35,467 nucleotides of DNA from Armatimonadota bacterium. GTDB taxonomy: Bacteria > Sysuimicrobiota > Sysuimicrobiia > Sysuimicrobiales > Kaftiobacteriaceae. Positions 28,980 through 35,467 of the stretch are shown piece by piece (within the stretch, counting starts at the first letter, position 1; the number at the start of each line of letters is the position of its first letter). The notes under the pieces are model-generated. The model saw only the letters and a list, made by a program, of their open reading frames with translations, did not search any database and had not been told where the DNA came from. The translations under genes and the position numbers were made by a program. Location of the stretch: contig JACPRY010000007.1 of NCBI GenBank assembly GCA_016193565.1, positions 1 to 35,467 of the forward strand. The letters run 5' to 3'.

Positions 28980-29007
28980 GTTCCCCGTTCCCGGTTCCCC
29001 GTTCCCG
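28980..29007. repeat. Heptamer tandem repeat (GTTCCCS)4 in the metG leader
   Basis: gttcccc gttcccg gttcccc gttcccg read directly; minus strand is ggga-rich. Confidence 0.9.
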
Positions 29008-29011
29008 GAAA

Positions 29012-29332
29012 ACAAAAGCCTCTCATCCCCATGGGACGAGAGGCAGTGCTCTCGTGGTACCACCCAAATCTCTGCTCGTCACAGGTACGGGGAACTCACT
29101 CCCGATACCCTGGCTCGTTCACGGTAGCCATCCGGCGGGCCCTACTTGGTGAATGGTGACTGGTGAATAGTGAATGGTCTTTGATTCACCATTCACGATT
29201 CACTATTCACTTTTTGGGGCCGCAGCTCTGGAGCCATGTTCACCGCCGACCTCCCGCCGGCTTTCACCTCTCCGGCTCGCTCTGAGGATCGGACGACGGC
29301 TACTCCCGCTCCGTCACCGCTTTGGCGCCATT
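29012..29332 (-). ncRNA. T-box leader (riboswitch), Met specifier, controlling metG
   Basis: Minus strand: stem I AGCGGGAGTAG...AGAGCGAGCCGGAGAGGTGAAAGCCGGC...GGTGAACATGG; T-box GGGTGGTACCACG (29053-29065); terminator cctctcgtcccATGGggatgagagg + cttttgtttt (29011-29043). Confidence 0.88.
29148..29210. repeat. Inverted pair of (GGTGAAT)n heptamer repeats inside the T-box leader
   Basis: gtgaatggtgactggtgaatagtgaat (29149-29175) pairs 23/27 with attcaccattcacgattcactattcac (29184-29210), 8-nt loop. Confidence 0.9.
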
Positions 29333-29480
29333 CTAGGAGGATGGGGTGCGGCTGTCAATCTCTGGGACTGTCTGATAGTGGGTCAATTTGAAGAACGGCG
29401 TGCGCTGCGAGTTCCCGAGTGCCTATGGCCCCGTGCCGTAACTCGTCCGGACCGAGTTCGTCTCAAAAACTGGCTCCACG

Positions 29481-30173
29481 TCACAGGCGTGAACCAACGG
29501 CAGGCAGCACCTCCCGCAGATCCGTGATCCGCAGGCAATCCACGCCGACGTGCCGTTCATCTCGATCGATGAAGATCGGCGAGATGCCGGCCTGCCGGGC
29601 TCCGACCACGTCGGCTTCGTAACTGTCTCCAATATGGACGGCTTCGTCCGGACGGCATCCAGCGCGGTCCAGCGCGAGCCGGAAGATCTTCGGGTCAGGC
29701 TTGTCGGCTCGCGCCTCTTGTGAATACGTCACCGTGTTGAAATCGCGCGTTAAGCCAAGCTGCTGCAGCCGCTCCAACATCTCGTCCACGTTATTGGAGA
29801 TGATGCCTAACTGATAACCATTCGACCGCAACGCCTGTAGGGTCTCGCGGACATCTGGATAGAGATGGTACCAGTCTGGCCGCCCGAATCCAGCGTTGAT
29901 CGCATCGGCCAGGACACCCCGCGGGTCATCGATTCCGAGTCGTTCAAAGATAAGTCCATCGTACCGACGCCAGTACTCCCGCATCCGGCCATGGTAGTCG
30001 TAGATGTTCAGCCTGCCCGCCGTCTCATTGGCGATCTGGAACGCCTCCCCAAATGCCGCGGGATTCGGAGTGAATCCCAGCTCCTTCAGCAGGTGGAGCC
30101 AAATCCGTTCCGGCGGCGGATCCACGTAGGCCAGCGTGCCGCCATAATCAAAGAAGATGACCTTCGGTCTCAA
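29481..30173 (-). CDS. HAD-superfamily hydrolase
   Basis: VIFFDYGGTLAYVDPP; LGIISNNVDEMLERLQQLGL; ARADKPDPKIFRLALDRAG; HIGDSYEADVVGARQAG. TTG start overlaps the preceding stop. Confidence 0.9.
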   Translation of the reverse strand: MRPKVIFFDYGGTLAYVDPPPERIWLHLLKELGFTPNPAAFGEAFQIANETAGRLNIYDYHGRMREYWRRYDGLIFERLGIDDPRGVLADAINAGFGRPDWYHLYPDVRETLQALRSNGYQLGIISNNVDEMLERLQQLGLTRDFNTVTYSQEARADKPDPKIFRLALDRAGCRPDEAVHIGDSYEADVVGARQAGISPIFIDRDERHVGVDCLRITDLREVLPAVGSRL

Positions 30174-31330
30174 AGCAACCCAGCGGACGTGAGAAGGGTC
30201 CGCAGCCGGCTCCGGCCTTCGTCGGTAAGCGGCGGCGCGGGAGCCCGGATGATGGGTTTAGGAATCAGGCCCAGGATGGCCATGGCCTCCTTCACCACGA
30301 CGAAGAAGGGCGCGTCGAGCTGGTACAGCGTTGCGAGTTCCAGGCGGGCGCGCATCAGGGCTGCGGCTTCCTCAATTCGCCCCTTCCGGTATGCCTCGTA
30401 CACGGCGACCGACAGCTGCGGAGCGAAGTTCGCGATCGCCGGGATCGCTCCGTCGCCGCCAGACAGCAGTGTGTTAAGCAAGTGAAATTCGAACCCGCAC
30501 AATACGCTGAACTCCGGCTTCACCGGTTTGAGCCGCGCAATCACCTCGTGGATGTGGCTCACGCTATCGATCGTCTCCTTGATCCCGAGCACGTTCGCGT
30601 GAACCTGCGCAAGCTTCGCCACGAGCGGCGCCGGAATGATGCGCCCGATGACGGCCGGGAAGTGATAGATGAGGACCGGAAGTTCGACCGCCCGGGCGAC
30701 TGCGCCGATGTGCGTCTCAATCGCCGTATCGTTCGGACTCCAGTAGTATGGCGGGATGACGACCACGCCGTCGGCGCCGATCTCCTGGACGTGGCGCGCC
30801 AGGGCGACGGCTTCGTCCGTGGAGGTGGATAGACAACCGACGAGCACCGGCACGCGGCCGTTCACCTGCCGGACCACCAGCCTCGCAAACTCCCGCCGCT
30901 CGTCCGCCGAGAGATGCATCGCCTCACCCGTGCTGCCGAGCGCCAAGATGCCGTGGACGCCGCCCGCGATGAGAAACTCGATCTGTCTCTCGCTGGCGGC
31001 GTCGTCGATGCGGCCGCCTTCATCAAAGAGAGTCACAAGCGGCGGAATCACCCCGCTAAATCGTGCCACCGACGTGCTCTCCTTCAGCGCGCGCAGGTGC
31101 TCCTGAACGTAGCGCTGTGCTTCCGTTTCATACGCTTTGGGAACCAGAATGTCCCCCCACACGCCGATGGCACCACGGATCACCTCGCCGTAACCCGGAA
31201 CCTGCCGGCTGCGGACCAGCACGGGGATACCGGTGTCTTCGAGGATCCGCTGCACCAGCAGCGCTTCGGATTCGCTGACCGCCTGGTGCACGCGGGCGTA
31301 GTCATCGGGCAGCGGGATCCAGCGTCGCAT
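30170..31330 (-). CDS. Dihydrodipicolinate synthase family protein with N-terminal DUF2007-like domain
   Basis: N-term VSESEALLVQRILEDTGIPVLVRSRQVPGYGEV...WGDILVPKAYETEAQRYVQEHL; then GVIPPLVTLFDEGGRIDDAASERQIEFLIAGGVHGILALGSTGEAMHLS and LGIKETIDS (Schiff-base Lys). Confidence 0.85.
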   Translation of the reverse strand: MRRWIPLPDDYARVHQAVSESEALLVQRILEDTGIPVLVRSRQVPGYGEVIRGAIGVWGDILVPKAYETEAQRYVQEHLRALKESTSVARFSGVIPPLVTLFDEGGRIDDAASERQIEFLIAGGVHGILALGSTGEAMHLSADERREFARLVVRQVNGRVPVLVGCLSTSTDEAVALARHVQEIGADGVVVIPPYYWSPNDTAIETHIGAVARAVELPVLIYHFPAVIGRIIPAPLVAKLAQVHANVLGIKETIDSVSHIHEVIARLKPVKPEFSVLCGFEFHLLNTLLSGGDGAIPAIANFAPQLSVAVYEAYRKGRIEEAAALMRARLELATLYQLDAPFFVVVKEAMAILGLIPKPIIRAPAPPLTDEGRSRLRTLLTSAGLL

Positions 31331-31331
31331 C

Positions 31332-32018
31332 TCAGCCCCGACGTCGCGTAGCCCCGGCTACCACGATCGTGAACTCGCCGCGAGGCTCGGTGCCGCTGAA
31401 ATGCTGAAGCACCTCGGTCACGGTTCCCCGAATCACTTCCTCGAATCGTTTCGTGAGTTCTCGCGTGATCGCGACCTGCCTGTCTCCGAGCACTTCGCGC
31501 AGATCCTCGAGCATGTCGCGCAGACGATGCAGTGATTCGAACAACACCAGCGTCCAGGGGACCGCGGCGATCTCTCCTAGGACCCGCTTCCGCTGGCCGG
31601 ATTTCCGTGGGAGAAATCCCAGAAAGACAAAGCGATCGGTCGGCAGCCCAGACACCGCCAGGGCCGCAGTGACGGCGCTGGGGCCGGGCACGGCGACCAC
31701 GGGTATTCCACGCGCCGTGGCCTCATGGACGATCACGTATCCGGGATCGGACAGCGCAGGCGTCCCGGCATCCGACACAAGCGCGATGGACGCGCCTGCT
31801 TCCAGCCGTGGCAGCAGTTCGGCCGTCCGCCGGCGCTCGTTGTGCTCATGGTAGCTCACCAACGGCTTCGCGATGCCGTAATGTGTGAGCAGTAGACGCG
31901 TGTGCCGGGTGTCCTCGCACGCGATGAGATCGACTTCGTTGAGGATGCGCAGCGCGCGCAGGGTGAGGTCTTCTAGATTGCCGATCGGCGTCCCGACAAC
32001 GTACAGGGTGCCGGCCAT
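31332..32018 (-). CDS. rsmI: 16S rRNA (cytidine(1402)-2'-O)-methyltransferase
   Basis: GTLYVVGTPIGNLEDLTLRALRILNEVDLIACEDTRHTRLLLTHYGI; VSDAGTPALSDPGYVIV; AVPGPSAVTAAL. Confidence 0.95.
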   Translation of the reverse strand: MAGTLYVVGTPIGNLEDLTLRALRILNEVDLIACEDTRHTRLLLTHYGIAKPLVSYHEHNERRRTAELLPRLEAGASIALVSDAGTPALSDPGYVIVHEATARGIPVVAVPGPSAVTAALAVSGLPTDRFVFLGFLPRKSGQRKRVLGEIAAVPWTLVLFESLHRLRDMLEDLREVLGDRQVAITRELTKRFEEVIRGTVTEVLQHFSGTEPRGEFTIVVAGATRRRG

Positions 32019-32029
32019 CTCTCGCCCGC

Positions 32030-32515
32030 TCAGCGGGTCGCGCGCCCCGCAAGCGCGCGCGAAACCTCGTCAAGCGCCTGCTGTGGCGTCTCCACCATGG
32101 TAATCGGCGCGCGTCGTCCAGCGCGAGAGACGTCCCACGTTCGCAATCCTATCACCGGCTTGCCGGCCCGCAGGGCGTGGCCAATCTCCGCAAGCGTCCC
32201 AAACCCGCCGCCAATCACGATGAGCACGTCTGCCGTCAGCGCGATAACCACGTTCCGTCCCTGGCCCATCCCCGTCGTGATAGCGATGTCGACGAACGAA
32301 TTCGCCTCGCGGGCCTCGGTGCCGGGAAGAATCCCGATGGTTTCTCCCCCCGCCGCCTTTGCGCCGCGGCACGCCGCCTCCATCACGCCCGACAGCCCGC
32401 CGCACACGAGCACGTAGCCTGCGCGGGCAATCAACCGGCCGACGTCTTCGGCCAGCGACTGATGCGCTGGATCGGAAAACTCGCTTTCGCCAATGACTCC
32501 GATCACGGGCTTCAC
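32030..32515 (-). CDS. TIGR00725 family (LOG/lysine decarboxylase-like Rossmann) protein
   Basis: MKPVIGVIGESE...GYVLVCGGLSGVMEAACRGAKAAGGETIGILPG...VIVIGGGFGTLAEIGHALRAGKPVIGL. Confidence 0.9.
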   Translation of the reverse strand: MKPVIGVIGESEFSDPAHQSLAEDVGRLIARAGYVLVCGGLSGVMEAACRGAKAAGGETIGILPGTEAREANSFVDIAITTGMGQGRNVVIALTADVLIVIGGGFGTLAEIGHALRAGKPVIGLRTWDVSRAGRRAPITMVETPQQALDEVSRALAGRATR

Positions 32516-32527
32516 ACGCGTGGCTGC

Positions 32528-34888
32528 CTATGGCCGGCGGCGGTGCAGACGCCGGCGGGGCGCATACGGGGGCGCGGTCGCCGTCCCCACCTGCGCGGAT
32601 GACTTCGCGGCCGCAGACTCGCGCCCCAGCAGGCCACGCAATAGCAGGATGGCCGCGGCTTTGTCGAGCGGCTCGTTCATGTTGCCGCACTTTGGGGATT
32701 GGATGCATGACGGGCATCCGGCCTCGCAGGGACAGGCCTCGATCGCTGCGAGCGTTGCCGCCATGAGATCGTCGAGCAGCCCGAAGCCCTTCTCGGTGAT
32801 GCCCACGCCTCCGGGATGCCCTTCGTAGATGAAGATCGCGGCGGCGCTCAGGTCCGGATACATAGGATACGAGACGCCGCCCAGATCCCACCGGTCGCAC
32901 ATGGCAAACAGTGGAAGGATGCCGATGGCCGCGTGCTCCACCGCATGGATGCCGCCGGCCAGATCGAGACCGCGGCGCCGTACCTCATCGTCGAGCCCCT
33001 GCGGGATCGGAAACCACAGCGCCGTTGTCTGCAGCCGCTCTTCAGGAAGATCGAGCGGTTCCTCGCTGAGGACCTCGTCACTGAAGAGCCGCTTGCGCGC
33101 GAAGGCGATGACCTGGGTGGTGACCTCAACCTCGCCGAAATACGCGGTGGTCGGACCCCACGGCCGCTGCTTGAGCGCTTCGAGAATCTCCAGGTCCGTG
33201 GTGGAACGGGGCTGCGTGTAGTAATCGGCATCGGAGGGCATGACCGTGGCCGTCCTCTGATCAAGGTCCAGCCGCTCCACCTGGTAGGGCTCACCCTGAT
33301 GCAGGTAGATCGCTCCCGGATGCACCTGCTCGAACGCCCGCGCTCCGTCCACTGTGCCGACGAGCCGCCCGCGCACGCCTTCGACGATACGGAAGGTATT
33401 GCCTGACACTGAGCGCACTTCGACCTCGTTGGCGGGGTAGCTTCGCTTCGCCCAGTACCAGCGGCCCAGGCGGGTCACGAGATCACCGTGCTCTTCGAGG
33501 ATCTTCGCGACCTCCGGCAGGCTCGCGCCAAATAGCTCCGCATCCTGCTCGACCAGCGGGACCTCCGCGGCGGCGCACCTGAGGTGACCGGCAAGGATGT
33601 ACGGATTCTCGGGATCAATCACGGCGTGCTCGACGGGCCGCTCGAACAGATAGTCGGGGTTGCGCATCAGGTACTGGTCGAGCGCGTCTTCGAGCGCGAT
33701 GAGCACGACCAGCGCCTCGTCGGTGCCCCGACCCGCGCGTCCCGCGCGCTGCCACGTACTGGCGATCGTACCGGGAAATCCGACGAGCACGGCCGCGTCG
33801 AGTCCCCCGACGTCGATCCCCAATTCCAGCGCGCTCGTGCTCACGACGCCCAGCAGATCACCGTGAAACAGCCTCCGTTCAATTGTGCGGCGCTCCTCGG
33901 GGAGATAGCCGGCGCGATAGGGACTGATCCGCGCCGCGAGATCGGGATGGGTCGACTCGAGATCCAGCCGGGCGTACCGGTAGACCAGCTCAGTAATCTT
34001 CCGCGCCTGCGTGAACGCGATCGTCCGCACCGCGCGACGGATGAGCTCCGTGAAGATCCCAGTCGCTTCCGAGTAGGCGCTTCGGCGGTGCGCTCGGGCT
34101 TCGTCGATGATCGGCGGGTTCCACAGCGTAAACCACCTCGAGCCGCTGGGGGAGCCGTCCACGTCGACCACCGTCATCGGCACGCCGACCAATGCTCCTG
34201 CGAACTCTTTCGGATTGGCGATCGTCGCCGACGTGCAGATAAAGATGGGGTTTGCGCCATGCAGGCGGCAGATCCGCCGCAGCCGGCGGATGATGTTCGC
34301 CACGTTGCTGCCGAAGACACCCCGATAGATGTGCACGTCGTCGATCACGACATAGCGGAGGTGGCGGAACAGCGTCGCCCACTTGTAATGCTGCGGCAGG
34401 ATCCCGATGTGCAGCATGTCGGGGTTCGTGAGGATGATCTGCGCGCGTTCCCGCAGCCGGCGCCGCTGCTCCTGCGGCGTATCACCGTCGTACGTCCCAC
34501 AGGCGAGCCCGGGCACGTCGAACTTGGCGAGCGCGTCGGCCTGATCCTGGGCGAGGGCTTTCGTCGGGAAGAGGTAGAGCGCGCGCGACCTCGGATCCGA
34601 AAGCAGGGTTTCCAATACCGGGAGGTTGTAGCACAGCGTCTTCCCGCTGGCCGTGGCCGTCACGACTACAACATGCTGGCCGCGCCGCACCGCGCCGATC
34701 GCCTCGACCTGGTGGCGGTAGAGGCGGGTGATGCCTCGCGTTGCGAGTGCATCCTTCAGCTGTTGAGGAATTGGTGGGCGCAGCTCGGCGAAGCGTGCCT
34801 TGCGGGGTGGAATGAAGCGTTCGTGGACGATCTGGCCGTCATAGCCCTGCTTGCGCTTCAGTTCGTCAAGGAATGCCCTCATGTCCAT
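32528..34888 (-). CDS. DEAD/DEAH-box helicase with DUF1998 (YprA/MrfA-like)
   Basis: Motif I ATASGKTLCYNLPVLE; VVIDDVHIYRGVFGSNVANIIRRL; LELGIDVGGLDAAVLVGFPGTIASTWQRAGRAGRG; C-terminal CPCEAGCPSCIQSPKCG. Confidence 0.93.
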   Translation of the reverse strand: MDMRAFLDELKRKQGYDGQIVHERFIPPRKARFAELRPPIPQQLKDALATRGITRLYRHQVEAIGAVRRGQHVVVVTATASGKTLCYNLPVLETLLSDPRSRALYLFPTKALAQDQADALAKFDVPGLACGTYDGDTPQEQRRRLRERAQIILTNPDMLHIGILPQHYKWATLFRHLRYVVIDDVHIYRGVFGSNVANIIRRLRRICRLHGANPIFICTSATIANPKEFAGALVGVPMTVVDVDGSPSGSRWFTLWNPPIIDEARAHRRSAYSEATGIFTELIRRAVRTIAFTQARKITELVYRYARLDLESTHPDLAARISPYRAGYLPEERRTIERRLFHGDLLGVVSTSALELGIDVGGLDAAVLVGFPGTIASTWQRAGRAGRGTDEALVVLIALEDALDQYLMRNPDYLFERPVEHAVIDPENPYILAGHLRCAAAEVPLVEQDAELFGASLPEVAKILEEHGDLVTRLGRWYWAKRSYPANEVEVRSVSGNTFRIVEGVRGRLVGTVDGARAFEQVHPGAIYLHQGEPYQVERLDLDQRTATVMPSDADYYTQPRSTTDLEILEALKQRPWGPTTAYFGEVEVTTQVIAFARKRLFSDEVLSEEPLDLPEERLQTTALWFPIPQGLDDEVRRRGLDLAGGIHAVEHAAIGILPLFAMCDRWDLGGVSYPMYPDLSAAAIFIYEGHPGGVGITEKGFGLLDDLMAATLAAIEACPCEAGCPSCIQSPKCGNMNEPLDKAAAILLLRGLLGRESAAAKSSAQVGTATAPPYAPRRRLHRRRP

Positions 34889-35012
34889 GCGATACGAACC
34901 TCGCCACCATAATTTAGGGCTCGCCTGAACGCTACCTGCCGAACGATGAGTGACCCGAATGAGTCAACTTGACCAATTGGAGTGCGCTAAGTATCGTAGA
35001 GAATGCCGGTTT

Positions 35013-35099
35013 GCGGAAGTGGCGGAACTGGCAGACGCGCAGGCCTCAGAAGCCTGTGGGGGAAACCCCGTGGGGGTTCAAATCCCTCCTTCCGCACCA
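35013..35099 (+). tRNA. tRNA-Leu (anticodon CAG), CCA encoded
   Basis: gcggaag/cttccgc acceptor; anticodon arm caggc-ctCAGaa-gcctg; long variable arm; T-loop ggttcaaatcc; 3' aCCA. Confidence 0.95.
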
Positions 35100-35352
35100 T
35101 GGTCTCAGGCTCATTTCTCTGGTGTATGGTGAATTGAACCCCCACGGGGGAGGGAGTGTGAGGGAGGGAATCCTCCCTCACGTGGTAGGGGGTGACATGG
35201 CTTCGCGCAAGCGAAGCCGTCCGAGGGGGCGAAGCCCCCTGAGGAGGAGCGAAGCCGCGACGTATGTTCCGCTGAGGGCCCCATGAGCTATAGGCTCATG
35301 GGGGGCGCGGCGAGCGACCCCGCGGCGGGTTCAAATCCCTCCTTCCGCACCA
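35074..35352. repeat. 26-bp direct repeat of the tRNA-Leu 3' end flanking a 227-bp noncoding insert
   Basis: gggttcaaatccctccttccgcacca at 35074-35099 and 35327-35352. Confidence 0.95.
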
Positions 35353-35356
35353 AAAT

Positions 35357-35391
35357 GAATGAGCCAGGATCCGGCAGATCCCGGCTCATTC
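35357..35391 (+). terminator. Intrinsic terminator-like hairpin after the second tRNA 3' copy
   Basis: gaatgagcc-a-ggatc-cggca-gatcc-c-ggctcattc followed by tctttcctcc. Confidence 0.7.
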
Positions 35392-35467
35392 TCTTTCCTC
35401 CTGCTCCGGTTCGCGGTCTGTCTCTCTGCCTGCCGTATCGCCGGTCAGTGGATGACGACTACGCTGT

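Noticed and set aside
33584-34912. 442-aa plus-strand ORF opposite the DUF1998 helicase
   Set aside because: Shadow ORF; no conserved motifs.
34950-35286. ORFs 34950..35132 and 34969..35286 across tRNA-Leu and the insert
   Set aside because: They translate through the tRNA gene; no start context or protein-like sequence.
35100-35326. Group I/II intron or tmRNA in the tRNA-Leu locus
   Set aside because: tRNA-Leu is intact and contiguous before the insert, the 3' exon is duplicated rather than split, and no intron core or tmRNA motifs were recognisable.

Overview
GC-rich bacterial chromosomal window. The phylum cannot be set from the sequence alone; a T-box leader and an rsmI/metG neighbourhood hint at a Terrabacteria-like lineage (inference). 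Main content, left to right: C-terminal fragment of a GntR/FCD regulator; fumC followed by an E. coli-type fumarate reductase operon (frdABCD); MFS transporter with a coupled small excisionase-type HTH protein; cob(I)alamin adenosyltransferase; S9 peptidase; metallophosphoesterase; second MFS transporter; an operon of a membrane protein, YbaK and two unknown proteins; FAD-dependent oxidoreductase; divergent DnaB-like ATPase; tRNA-Arg(CCG); REP-associated Y1 transposase (RAYT) with GGTGCCAGGCACC palindromes; cyclic-nucleotide-binding protein; zinc-ribbon/rhomboid fusion; RND efflux pair with TetR; bactofilin-like membrane protein; ComB-like phosphatase; M48 protease; metG behind a Met T-box leader; HAD hydrolase; DUF2007-DapA fusion; rsmI; TIGR00725 protein; MrfA/YprA-like DUF1998 helicase; and tRNA-Leu(CAG). 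The less ordinary signals are noncoding. (1) A heptamer (GGTGAAT)n repeat forms a long imperfect hairpin inside the metG T-box leader. (2) A second heptamer array with G-quadruplex potential lies between the T-box terminator and the metG start. (3) The 3' end of tRNA-Leu is duplicated as a 26-bp direct repeat around a 227-bp hairpin-dense noncoding insert, which also carries a 16-nt inverted copy of the tRNA T-arm region. (4) A RAYT carries its own palindromes. No convincing multi-gene defence or CRISPR system was seen. All calls are by eye, with no database search.
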